Source: Alphaproteobacteria bacterium CG11_big_fil_rev_8_21_14_0_20_44_7
GTDB taxonomy: Bacteria; Pseudomonadota; Alphaproteobacteria; Rickettsiales; 21-14-0-20-44-7
Assembly: GCA_002787615.1 (NCBI GenBank)
Contig: PCXJ01000023.1
Span: 1-22,603 of the forward strand
DNA: 22,603 nucleotides
Direction of reading: 5' to 3'
Positions 1 through 7,832 of this stretch are shown here, piece after piece. How positions within the stretch are numbered: position 1 is the stretch's first letter; the number at the start of each line of letters is the position of its first letter. The translations under genes and the position numbers were made by a program. The notes under the pieces are model-generated. The model did no database searches, was not told the origin of the DNA, and saw only the letters and a list, made by a program, of their open reading frames with translations.

Positions 1-2
1 TA

Positions 3-302
3 AGCCAAGTTGCTGATTATGTTTTAAATTTTTCCGGCAAAGGCAAATATACTGAGAATGGTGCATTAATATTCGAGCAACAATGTTCTTCATGTCATGG
101 TGTTAATGGCAAGGGGGGGAGAGAGTTCGGTGCGCCTAACTTAGCCGATGAAATTTGGTTTTATGGCAATAATAAGGCAGATATAACCTCGCAAATCAAT
201 AACCCAAAACACGGAATAATGCCTTCATGGTCGAATCGGCTTGATGATGATACAATCCGCCAGCTGACTATTTATGTTCATTCTCTTGGTGGTGGAGAAT
301 AA
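3..302 (+). CDS. ccoP: Cytochrome c oxidase cbb3 subunit III, C-terminal end (partial)
   Basis: This is the last 99 codons of an open frame that enters from the left edge. It holds one class I cytochrome c domain: the haem attachment motif CSSCH and, about 60 residues later, a HGIMPSW segment that supplies the axial methionine. CcoP is the membrane-anchored dihaem subunit that passes electrons to the binuclear centre of cbb3 oxidase, and this would be its second haem domain. The gene lies immediately upstream of ccoGHIS, as in the classic fixNOQP-fixGHIS arrangement. An isolated cytochrome c would show the same domain, but the neighbours make ccoP very likely. The start and the first haem domain lie outside the window. 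Confidence 0.9.
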   Translation, partial: SQVADYVLNFSGKGKYTENGALIFEQQCSSCHGVNGKGGREFGAPNLADEIWFYGNNKADITSQINNPKHGIMPSWSNRLDDDTIRQLTIYVHSLGGGE

Positions 303-330
303 GTAATTTATAACAAAAGAAAGGCTTGAT

Positions 331-375
331 ATGCGTATTGAAGAATTCATCACTAAATTAAAGTCGCAGGGCTGA
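331..375 (+). CDS. Possible 14-residue leader ORF, coupled to ccoG
   Basis: A short frame encodes MRIEEFITKLKSQG. It is preceded by a good Shine-Dalgarno sequence (GAAAGG, 319-324, six bases before the ATG). Its TGA stop shares one base with the ccoG ATG (TGATG). CcoG itself has only a weak GGG upstream, so ribosomes finishing this peptide could feed ccoG by termination-reinitiation. I do not recognise the peptide. It may be a translation-coupling device with no product of its own, or chance. Confidence 0.4.
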   Translation: MRIEEFITKLKSQG

Positions 376-1784
376 TGGAACAAGAGCAACCGATAAAGCT
401 TTTTGCTAAGCGTAATAAGATTTATCCAAAGAGGACGTGGGGTAAATATCGCAAACTGAAATGGATTGCGATGATAATTACTTTGGGAATTTATTATCTT
501 GCGCCATTTTTGCGTTGGGACAGGGGTGAACTTGCTCCAAATCAGGCGATATTAATTGATATTGAGCATAGCCGTGCATATTTCTTCTTCATCGAAATCT
601 GGCCGCAGGAAGTTTATTATCTAACGGGCATTCTGATTCTAGCGGCTATCGGGCTATTCTTTGTCACTAGCATGTTTGGGCGTGTTTGGTGCGGCTATAC
701 TTGTCCGCAAACTGTGTGGACGGATTTGTTCATTTGGGTAGAGCGCATAATCCAAGGTGACCGCAATAAGCGCGTGAAGCTCGACAAGCAAAATTGGAAT
801 TTTGAGAAAATTTGGAAAAAAGTAACCACCCATTTTATCTGGATAATCATCGGTGCGTTAACAGGCGGTGCATGGGTTTTGTATTTTAACGATGCCCCAA
901 CTCTGATTGAACAAATCAGAAACCTTGATGTGCCGGAATCTGTTTTAATGTGGATTGCCGCACTAACCTTTACTACCTATTTAATGGCAGGCTTTGCGCG
1001 TGAACAGGTTTGCACTTATATGTGCCCATATGCCAGATTTCAATCTGCCATGTTTGATAAAGATACTCTAATTATCGGTTATGATGAAAATCGCGGTGAG
1101 CCAAGGGGTTCTCATAAAAAAGGTGATGATTGGGAAAATCGTGGCCATTGCATTGATTGCACAGCATGTGTGCAGGTTTGCCCTGTAGGAATTGACATTC
1201 GAGATGGTTTGCAAATGCAGTGCATCGCTTGCGGTATGTGTGTGGATGCCTGCAATGATATCATGGATAAGGTTGATTTGCCGCGCGGGCTGATTCGCTA
1301 TGATACAATCAACCACCAAGAAGAGCGCAAACAAGGCCTGATAAATAAATTCAGGATTCTTCGTCCCAGAACATTCTATTATGCTGTAATTATATCCATA
1401 GTTGGTGGCATAATGCTATATGGCCTGCTTAATCGTTTGCCGCTTGAACTACATGTTCTGCATGATCGTAACCCGCTATTTGTGAAGCTCTCAAATGGTG
1501 ATATTCGTAATGGCTATGAAATAAAGGTTTTGAACAAGACCCATGAAGATAAATCATATAAGCTTGAGCTGAGTGGTTTAGAGAATGCAGTGATGAAAAT
1601 CCAAAGCGCAGGCAAGCTGGAAGTTACTAGCTTACCTGTTTTTGCAGATAGTGTTGGGCATTTTAGGGTGTTTATAACCGCTAGAACCGATGTTGAAAGA
1701 AAAGAGATTAATCTTACAATAACCGATAATGCCACAGGCTTGGTTGATGATTACCAAACCATATTCGTGAGTAAGGGGCAATAA
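375..1784 (+). CDS. ccoG: cbb3 oxidase maturation protein CcoG (FixG/RdxA), polyferredoxin-like membrane protein
   Basis: The 469-residue protein matches the CcoG/FixG/RdxA family in length and layout. It has membrane segments near residues 30-45, 84-100, 152-170 and 190-207, two Cys pairs at membrane edges (CGYTCPQ near 106 and CTYMCPY near 213), then two four-cysteine clusters typical of 2x[4Fe-4S] ferredoxins (Cys 259/262/265/269 and 283/286/289/293). A last membrane helix near 336-352 precedes a periplasmic Ig-like C-terminal domain. Family members are inner-membrane proteins proposed to reduce Cu(II) for delivery to cbb3 oxidase. The stop overlaps the ccoH start by one base, indicating an operon and translational coupling. 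Confidence 0.95.
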   Translation: MEQEQPIKLFAKRNKIYPKRTWGKYRKLKWIAMIITLGIYYLAPFLRWDRGELAPNQAILIDIEHSRAYFFFIEIWPQEVYYLTGILILAAIGLFFVTSMFGRVWCGYTCPQTVWTDLFIWVERIIQGDRNKRVKLDKQNWNFEKIWKKVTTHFIWIIIGALTGGAWVLYFNDAPTLIEQIRNLDVPESVLMWIAALTFTTYLMAGFAREQVCTYMCPYARFQSAMFDKDTLIIGYDENRGEPRGSHKKGDDWENRGHCIDCTACVQVCPVGIDIRDGLQMQCIACGMCVDACNDIMDKVDLPRGLIRYDTINHQEERKQGLINKFRILRPRTFYYAVIISIVGGIMLYGLLNRLPLELHVLHDRNPLFVKLSNGDIRNGYEIKVLNKTHEDKSYKLELSGLENAVMKIQSAGKLEVTSLPVFADSVGHFRVFITARTDVERKEINLTITDNATGLVDDYQTIFVSKGQ

Positions 1785-2239
1785 TGGCGGCTAGGCCAAG
1801 TGATAAATATATACCATTATATATTGTAGCATTTTTTGCGGTGATATTTGCTGTGAATGCGGTTTTTGTATATTTGGCAACAAGTACGCATACAGGCGTT
1901 GTTACCGAAGATGCTTATGAAAAAGGCTTGGATTATAACAAAACCATAGAGCTGGTGGATAAGCAGAATGAATCTGGCATTGAGGGACAAATTTTAGTCG
2001 AAGATGGATATATTATTTTCAAATCAATTATGCTTGAGGCAGATGTAACTGCATATATTACCCGCCCAACCCAAGATGGATATGATTATGAGATTAAGCT
2101 TTTAGGTGATAAAGGTTACTTCCGAGGCAAGGCAAACTTTCCGATGAAAGGGCAGTGGGAAATAAGGGTAGTGGCAAAATGGCAAGAAAATCAACAAACC
2201 CAGCAATATCAAAAAAGCAAAAGAGTTGTGGTAAATTGA
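1784..2239 (+). CDS. ccoH: cbb3 oxidase assembly protein CcoH (FixH)
   Basis: A 151-residue protein with one N-terminal membrane anchor (about residues 11-31) and a periplasmic FixH domain. The family features are the segment around YEKGLDYNKTI after the anchor and a C-terminal β-rich part ending in WEIRVVAKW. CcoH is a small single-pass protein required for assembly of cbb3 oxidase and associates with the oxidase subunits. Its start overlaps the ccoG stop by one base, and its last 61 bases overlap the proposed ccoI start, so the three genes are translated as a unit. Confidence 0.92.
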   Translation: MAARPSDKYIPLYIVAFFAVIFAVNAVFVYLATSTHTGVVTEDAYEKGLDYNKTIELVDKQNESGIEGQILVEDGYIIFKSIMLEADVTAYITRPTQDGYDYEIKLLGDKGYFRGKANFPMKGQWEIRVVAKWQENQQTQQYQKSKRVVVN

Positions 2240-4485
2240 GCTGCAAGCATTGCGGAAAAGAATGCGCGGATGAGTTTTGTTGCTCAGGTTGCGAAGCAGT
2301 ATATCATATTCATGACGAGAAACTACAACAGAAAGAAGCTGTGATATCGAATAATACAGGCTATGAGGATTTTGTAGAAGAAGGGGATAATGCCTATTCT
2401 ATCACCCTGCAAGTGGATGGTATGCATTGTGCGGCATGTATAATGCTAATTGAGAATGCGTTGAACTCGCAGGCAGGAGTGAAAAGCGCTAGGGTGAATT
2501 TCTCAACTAAAAGGCTTCGAATTGAGTGGGATGATGGTGATATAAATTCGCTGGTTAAAATCGTCAATAATCTTGGCTATCATGTGAAGCCTTATGATCA
2601 GGATTTACTAAATAACGCTGATTCGCGGCAGCAAAAATATTTACTTAGATGCCTTGCCGTATCTGGGTTTGCGGCGGGAAACATCATGTTGCTTTCAGTG
2701 ACTCTTTGGTCAAGTACGCAGGAAATTATGGGCTTGGCTACGCAAAATTTCATGCATTGGGTTTCTATGATGATTGCGCTCCCAGCTATTATTTATTCTG
2801 CCCAGCCATTCTTCAAATCTGCATTTTCAGTACTAAAAATGCGCCATACAAATATGGATGTGCCGATATCGCTGGCGGTAATTCTGGCTAGTGGGATGAG
2901 TGTATTGGAAACCATAAATCATGGGGAGCATACCTATTTTGATTCGGCGCTGATGTTGGTTTTCTTTTTGCTGATTGGGCGCTATCTGGATGCTAGAGCA
3001 AAAGACAAAGCGCGTGATGTGGCAACGCAATTGCTCTCTATGATGGCAGGTAGCGCAACGGTTATTGAGGGTGGCAAGCAAAAGCTGGTGGCAATCAAAG
3101 ACCTTAAAGAGGGAATGCTGGTTTTGGTGGCAATGGGAGAAAATATACCTGTCGATGGTGAGGTTATTGAAGGAATATCGGAAATTGATTTGAGTATGAT
3201 TACCGGAGAAACCATCCCGCAAGAAGTGGCAAGCGGCAGCAAAATCTTTGGCGGTACAATAAATATTGCTGCGCCAATTAAAATGAAAGTTACCAAAGCC
3301 AGCGAAGAAAGCCTGCTTAGCTCAATCGTTAAAATGATGGAAAATGCTGAGCAGGGACAGGCGAAATATGTGCGCTTGGCAGACAAAGCTGCAAAATTAT
3401 ATACGCCAATTGTACATACGCTGGGCTTGCTGGCATTTCTAGGATGGGTGCTAATTGGCGGCATGGCATGGCAAGCGGCGCTTATGATAGCAATCACGGT
3501 TTTGATAATCACCTGCCCATGCGCCCTTGGCTTAGCTGTTCCGGTTGTACAAGTTTTGGCTAGTAGTAAATTAATGAAGCACGGTATTTTGCTAAAATCC
3601 GGTGATGCGTTAGAGAAACTTGCCAATATTGATATGGTGGTTTTTGACAAAACCGGGACTCTGACAATTGGAAAACCAAAACTAATTGGCAGCTCTTATG
3701 ACAAAAAGGCACATAAGCTAGCAGCATCTATGGCTGCATATAGCAAGCATCCATTGTCGCAAGCTCTTGCTGATTCTTATTCCGGTAAAACCATTCAGAT
3801 GGATGTTAAGGAAGTCGCTGCAAAGGGCTTGCAGGCCGGAAATATAAGGCTGGGCAAACGCTCTTGGTGTGGTGATGACAAAGCTCCGGAAGATGGTAAT
3901 TTAGAAATCTGGCTTTCTGAAAAAGGCAAGAAACCTGTGAGATTCATTTTTACCGATGAGCTGAAATCTGATGCTGTGGAAGTGATTTCAGAACTAAAAA
4001 ACAAGGGTTTAGAGCCTATGATACTATCCGGTGATAGGAGTGTTATTACTAAAAATATTGCCGAGCAAATCGGCATTAAAAGATTCAAAGCGGAAATTTC
4101 TCCGGCTGAAAAATATGAGGAGATTGAGTCGCTTAAAAGTTCGGGTAAGAATGTTTTGATGGTAGGTGATGGCTTAAACGATGCACCGGCGCTTAGAACA
4201 GCTAATGTTTCAATGTCACCCTCAACTGCCATAGATATAACCCAAAATTCGGCTGATATAGTGTTTCAGGGTAACAAGCTTGAGCCTGTAAGCTATGCTT
4301 ATGAAATTGCGAAAAAAAGCAGCAAGCTGGTGAAACAGAATTTCGCGCTTGCAGTGATTTATAATATTATTGCCATACCATTGGCAGTTGCAGGATATGT
4401 AACACCGCTAATTGCAGCACTTGCAATGTCCGGCTCTTCAATTATTGTGATACTTAATTCATTCAGATTAAACGCGGGGAAATAG
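2179..4485 (+). CDS. ccoI: Copper-translocating P1B-type ATPase for cbb3 oxidase (CcoI/FixI)
   Basis: A heavy-metal P-type ATPase of about 768 residues. Features in order from the ATG: an N-terminal Cys-rich metal site characteristic of CcoI (CKHCG near 22, FCCSGC near 33), an HMA domain with GMHCAAC (81-87), eight predicted membrane helices, the TGE actuator loop (342-344), the CPC metal-transport motif (446-448), the phosphorylated Asp in DKTGT (D490), an SKHP nucleotide-binding motif, and GDGLNDAP (663-670). The family exports Cu(I) from the cytoplasm for the CcoN CuB centre. A GTG at 2155 is possible, but the ATG at 2179 has AAGGG at a workable distance and is preferred. Either way the start lies inside ccoH. 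Confidence 0.94.
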   Translation: MARKSTNPAISKKQKSCGKLSCKHCGKECADEFCCSGCEAVYHIHDEKLQQKEAVISNNTGYEDFVEEGDNAYSITLQVDGMHCAACIMLIENALNSQAGVKSARVNFSTKRLRIEWDDGDINSLVKIVNNLGYHVKPYDQDLLNNADSRQQKYLLRCLAVSGFAAGNIMLLSVTLWSSTQEIMGLATQNFMHWVSMMIALPAIIYSAQPFFKSAFSVLKMRHTNMDVPISLAVILASGMSVLETINHGEHTYFDSALMLVFFLLIGRYLDARAKDKARDVATQLLSMMAGSATVIEGGKQKLVAIKDLKEGMLVLVAMGENIPVDGEVIEGISEIDLSMITGETIPQEVASGSKIFGGTINIAAPIKMKVTKASEESLLSSIVKMMENAEQGQAKYVRLADKAAKLYTPIVHTLGLLAFLGWVLIGGMAWQAALMIAITVLIITCPCALGLAVPVVQVLASSKLMKHGILLKSGDALEKLANIDMVVFDKTGTLTIGKPKLIGSSYDKKAHKLAASMAAYSKHPLSQALADSYSGKTIQMDVKEVAAKGLQAGNIRLGKRSWCGDDKAPEDGNLEIWLSEKGKKPVRFIFTDELKSDAVEVISELKNKGLEPMILSGDRSVITKNIAEQIGIKRFKAEISPAEKYEEIESLKSSGKNVLMVGDGLNDAPALRTANVSMSPSTAIDITQNSADIVFQGNKLEPVSYAYEIAKKSSKLVKQNFALAVIYNIIAIPLAVAGYVTPLIAALAMSGSSIIVILNSFRLNAGK

Positions 4486-4493
4486 TTGAAATA

Positions 4494-4661
4494 ATGGATA
4501 TTTTAATCTTTCTGATACCAATCGCATTATTCCTCGGCCTTATTTGGTTGGGCGCATTTTTATGGAGTTTGAAATCCGGCCAATATGAAGATTTGGAAGG
4601 CGATGCTAATCGTATATTATTTGATGAAGACTCGCCCAGCGACAAAAGCAAGGATTCTTGA
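4494..4661 (+). CDS. ccoS: cbb3 oxidase maturation protein CcoS (FixS)
   Basis: A 55-residue protein beginning MDILIFLIPIALFLGLIWLG, a single membrane helix, followed by the family-typical LWSLKSGQYEDLEGDANRIL segment and an acidic, lysine-containing tail. CcoS (FixS) is a tiny single-pass protein at the end of ccoGHIS, needed for insertion of cofactors into cbb3 oxidase. It starts eight bases after the ccoI stop, with a purine-rich GGGGAAA upstream inside the end of ccoI. Its stop codon overlaps the FNR/FixK-type site that serves the next gene. Confidence 0.93.
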   Translation: MDILIFLIPIALFLGLIWLGAFLWSLKSGQYEDLEGDANRILFDEDSPSDKSKDS

Positions 4662-4671
4662 TTTATATCAA
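4658..4671 (+). promoter_or_regulatory. FNR/FixK-type binding site upstream of ompW
   Basis: The sequence TTGATTTATATCAA matches the consensus TTGAT-N4-ATCAA perfectly. Its centre is 4664.5, so a class II activated promoter (site at -41.5) would start transcription at about 4706. The hexamer TATAAA (4694-4699) sits exactly where the -10 element would be. The site overlaps the ccoS stop codon. It lies inside a cbb3 oxidase region, the usual FNR/FixK regulon. Confidence 0.78.
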
Positions 4672-4693
4672 TTACCTCTCATTTTTTCTTGGT

Positions 4694-4699
4694 TATAAA
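4694..4699 (+). promoter_or_regulatory. -10 element of the ompW promoter
   Basis: TATAAA lies about 30 bases downstream of the centre of the FNR/FixK-like site, the geometry of a class II CRP/FNR promoter. The inferred transcript would start near 4706 and carry a leader of about 24 bases, with CAGGA as the ribosome binding site. Confidence 0.6.
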
Positions 4700-4729
4700 G
4701 AGCCTGTAAAACAAACTCAGGATACAAAA

Positions 4730-5365
4730 ATGAGAACATCATCTATAGTAACTTTAGCCGCAACGATTTTAATGGGTGCAACTGCTGTTTCTGCTCAGGC
4801 AGAGGGTAGTAGTATTTTTGGAAACCCACATGATTGGATGATTCGCCTTCGTGCGATTGATGTTCACCCAGACCCAGATAGTACCGTAACCGGCTTGGTT
4901 GCTGATATTACTGCCGATAATGCTATCGTGCCTGAATTAGATATAACCTATTTTTGGACGGATAATATCGCTACAGAATTGATTCTGGCAACCAGCAATC
5001 ATGATATGGGAACAAACACAGGCGTGGATTTGGGCGATACTTGGATTTTACCGCCGCAGCTAACCTTGCAATATCATTTTCTACCGGAAAGTGAGGCATT
5101 TAGGCCTTATATAGGTGCGGGTTTGGGCTATATGATATATTATGGTGAAGATGCTGGCGCAGTAACTAGCGTGAAGTACGAAGACGGAATAAGCTATACT
5201 TTACAAGCGGGGGCTGATTTCCCAATTGATAACCATTGGGCATTTAATGTGGATGTGAAGAAGGTTTACCACAATGTAGATGTTAAAGTGAATGGCGGGG
5301 CAATTACAGCTGATGTGGATCTCGACCCATGGGTGTTTGGCGTGGGTGTTGGTTATAGATTCTAG
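4730..5365 (+). CDS. ompW: OmpW-family outer membrane β-barrel protein
   Basis: The 211-residue precursor starts with a clear signal peptide (MRTSS, a hydrophobic core, cleavage expected after AQA at residue 24). The mature part has OmpW features: the opening DWMIRLRAIDVHPD strand, NIATELILATSNH, PPQLTLQYHFLPE, the YIGAGLGYMIYY strand, and a C-terminal aromatic GVGYRF signature for β-barrel assembly. OmpW forms a narrow eight-stranded barrel implicated in uptake of small hydrophobic or redox-active compounds. An in-frame TTG at 4658 is rejected because it would add an unnatural leader and lies in the regulatory site. Its own FNR/FixK-type promoter suggests induction at low oxygen. Confidence 0.88.
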   Translation: MRTSSIVTLAATILMGATAVSAQAEGSSIFGNPHDWMIRLRAIDVHPDPDSTVTGLVADITADNAIVPELDITYFWTDNIATELILATSNHDMGTNTGVDLGDTWILPPQLTLQYHFLPESEAFRPYIGAGLGYMIYYGEDAGAVTSVKYEDGISYTLQAGADFPIDNHWAFNVDVKKVYHNVDVKVNGGAITADVDLDPWVFGVGVGYRF

Positions 5366-5389
5366 TTCCGTTGATAAAGAAGCGGGGTT

Positions 5390-6673
5390 TTAGTAGCCAT
5401 ATTTCTTTTGCCATAGTGATTTCAGGCGCTCCTTGGATTTTGTTTCGAGCGGGTTATCTTGCGGTTGAAATAGCTTTTTCCCTTCTAATTCTTTTGGTAA
5501 ATATTCCTGCTCTGAAAAATTATGTTCTCCGTCATGGGAATATTTATAATTTTCGCCATATGATAATTCTTTCATCAACTTTGTTGGTGCATTTCTCAGA
5601 TGCAGGGGCACCGGCAAATCTCCAGTTTTTTTGACAACCGCCAAGGCTTCATCAATAGCCAAATATGCAGAATTGCTTTTTGCAGAATTGGCTAAATATA
5701 TTGCCGCTTCGGAGAGTATTATTCGTGCTTCAGGCAGCCCAACTGTTGTTGCGCAATCAAAAGCCGTTTGGGCAATTAGGAGTGCATTCGGATTGGCAAG
5801 GCCAATATCTTCTGCCGCAGAAATTATAATCCTGCGGGCAATAAATTTTACATCTTCGCCACCATGAATCATCCTTGCCAGCCAATATACCGCGCCGTTT
5901 GGGTCACTACCTCGGATGGATTTTATGAAGGCGGAAATAATATCATAATGCTGCTCGCCGTCTTTGTCATAAATTGCGATATTATTCTGGCTAATTTTCT
6001 TAACCAGCTCATTTGTAACAACCAGCTCATCTTTGCCGTTATAGTTATTTGCGACTAGTTCCAAGATATTATAAAGCCGTCTTGCATCCCCGCCCGAAAG
6101 TTGAATCATCGCCTCATAATCTTTGATTTTAATTTTCTTGGCTCGCAAAAATTCATCATTCTTCAATGCCTCATCAACCAATTTCACGAGCTGGTCTTTA
6201 CTTAATGGCTCTAAAACATAGACTTGGCAACGCGATAGCAGGGCGCTGATAACCTCAAAGGATGGATTTTCGGTGGTTGCGCCAATGAGGGTGATGATGC
6301 CTTCCTCAACCGCCTTTAAAAGAGAATCTTGCTGGGACTTGCTGAATCTGTGAATTTCATCAATGAATAAAACAGGTCTTGAGCCTTTACTGAGTAAGCT
6401 TGTAGTTTGGTTCTGAGCTTTCTCAATTGTTTCTCGAATATCTTTTACACCGGAATTTATGGCACTCAGCGCATAAAAATCGCAATCAAGATAATTTGAG
6501 ATTAGCTTGGCTAGGCTGGTTTTGCCCACGCCAGGCGGGCCCCATAAAATGAAAGAGGGGATTTGCTCAGATTTTATTGCTTCACGTAAAACCGCGCCTT
6601 CGGCAATTAAATGTTCCTGACCGATATAATCGTCAAAAGTTTCAGGTCGCAGTCTTTCGGCTAATGGTTTCAT
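5390..6673 (-). CDS. rarA: Replication-associated recombination protein A (RarA/MgsA), AAA+ ATPase
   Basis: A 427-residue clamp-loader-like AAA+ ATPase. Walker A is GPPGVGKTS (45-53), Walker B is [10 protein letters not shown] (101-110), sensor 1 is in [13 protein letters not shown], and the family-specific segment [16 protein letters not shown] lies in the C-terminal oligomerisation part. The length is close to the roughly 430-450 usual in the family. RarA is a tetrameric ATPase acting at stalled replication forks and single-stranded DNA gaps. It converges with ompW, with only 24 bases between the stops and no obvious terminator. It is divergent from the phosphatase gene and likely has its own promoter in 6674-6793. 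Confidence 0.95.
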   Translation of the reverse strand: MKPLAERLRPETFDDYIGQEHLIAEGAVLREAIKSEQIPSFILWGPPGVGKTSLAKLISNYLDCDFYALSAINSGVKDIRETIEKAQNQTTSLLSKGSRPVLFIDEIHRFSKSQQDSLLKAVEEGIITLIGATTENPSFEVISALLSRCQVYVLEPLSKDQLVKLVDEALKNDEFLRAKKIKIKDYEAMIQLSGGDARRLYNILELVANNYNGKDELVVTNELVKKISQNNIAIYDKDGEQHYDIISAFIKSIRGSDPNGAVYWLARMIHGGEDVKFIARRIIISAAEDIGLANPNALLIAQTAFDCATTVGLPEARIILSEAAIYLANSAKSNSAYLAIDEALAVVKKTGDLPVPLHLRNAPTKLMKELSYGENYKYSHDGEHNFSEQEYLPKELEGKKLFQPQDNPLETKSKERLKSLWQKKYGY

Positions 6674-6793
6674 ATTAGTAAATATATGCCGTTTGGGTTG
6701 AATTGGAAGGATTATTGAGATTATGTATTATCAGCTAGCCATAAAAGCATGGCAAAAGCTTGTATTTTCCTGTGATTCAGATATTCTTCCGCT

Positions 6794-7777
6794 ATGAGAA
6801 ATCTGCTTATTATCCTGCCGTTAATATGCATAATATGCGCGGTGATTTATTTCAGTACTGCTTCGGCAAAGCCTCTGAGGGAGGATTTGGAAAAGAGTTT
6901 TTATATCGCAGGAAAGGCAATCTCAGAGCGTGATAAGATTTGCGTAATCGGTGATTCCGGTGTGAATAATGCTGCTAGAGAAAATGTTTTTAAGGCATTG
7001 GAAAAAGAGAATTGCAGCGAATTAAGAGTGCTGGGTGATATTATTTATGATGACGGGCTGGTTGGTGATATTGAAAATAAGAATAAGCAATTTCAAGAAC
7101 ATGTAGTTTATTTGAAGAAGCTGAATATTCCGGTCTATATGGTTTTGGGGAATCATGATGATTATGGCGATGAAGATTCGATGATTGAGCTTTCCGCCAA
7201 AAATGGCATAAATTACCCTAATCATTTCTATAGTGAGAAGCGCGGAAATATTTGTTTGGTTTCTATTTTTTCCGATACTAGCGGCGCAAAAGATTTAGTC
7301 ATAAACGGTATCAACCAGAGAGAATGGCTTGCTGCCCAAACCCACAATTTGCGGGGAAAGTGCAATTTTATGATTGGGCTTGGCCATCATATTTATAAAT
7401 CAAACGGTACTCATAGAAAAGAAGAGCCGCAAGGGGCAGAGTTTTATGAAGAGCAGATAATCGGCAAATATGATTTATATTTATCAGGGCATGACCATCA
7501 TCTTGAAGATGTTGGATATTATGGTGGCACAAAATTTCTTATCAGTGGCGCGGCGGCAAAAACCAGAGATTTGTTGGATGCAGAGCAATGGCATGAAAGC
7601 AGCAAATGGGCAGCAGGTGGTGTTTATGGCTATATGACCCTGCAATTTAACGGTGATTGTGCCGAGAAAAAAAACTGTGCAGCGGAATATAAGTTCTATG
7701 TCGTTTCTGAGCTAGGTGAGGCTAGCATGATGCATTCTGAGATTATTGCACCGACTCTTGCTCCCGCGCAATTTTAA
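6794..7777 (+). CDS. Exported metallophosphatase, purple acid phosphatase type
   Basis: A 327-residue protein with an N-terminal hydrophobic segment (about 3-22), either a signal peptide or a membrane anchor. All five metal-ligand motifs of purple acid phosphatases are present in order: DSG (54-56), GDIIY (81-85, with the Tyr ligand), GNHD (119-122), GLGHH (195-199) and GHDHH (232-236). Family members are dinuclear metal phosphatases cleaving phosphomonoesters. This would act in the periplasm or at the membrane. Size and motif spacing resemble the small mammalian-type (ACP5-like) enzymes rather than the large plant enzymes. It starts with a weak ribosome binding site and stands alone between rarA and uup, so the physiological substrate is unknown. 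Confidence 0.8.
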   Translation: MRNLLIILPLICIICAVIYFSTASAKPLREDLEKSFYIAGKAISERDKICVIGDSGVNNAARENVFKALEKENCSELRVLGDIIYDDGLVGDIENKNKQFQEHVVYLKKLNIPVYMVLGNHDDYGDEDSMIELSAKNGINYPNHFYSEKRGNICLVSIFSDTSGAKDLVINGINQREWLAAQTHNLRGKCNFMIGLGHHIYKSNGTHRKEEPQGAEFYEEQIIGKYDLYLSGHDHHLEDVGYYGGTKFLISGAAAKTRDLLDAEQWHESSKWAAGGVYGYMTLQFNGDCAEKKNCAAEYKFYVVSELGEASMMHSEIIAPTLAPAQF

Positions 7778-7832
7778 CCAGTAAGCCTGCTAATTAGCTT
7801 GTATATGCTAGCGGTTATGTTTAAAAGCCCCT

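Noticed and set aside
2982..3650. 222-codon frame opposite ccoI
   Set aside because: It lies wholly inside ccoI, whose motifs are complete. Long antisense frames are common here and this one shows no protein-like domain.
4658..4729. TTG start extending the OmpW protein by 24 residues
   Set aside because: The extension covers the FNR/FixK-like box and -10 element. The ATG at 4730 begins a proper signal peptide and has CAGGA upstream.
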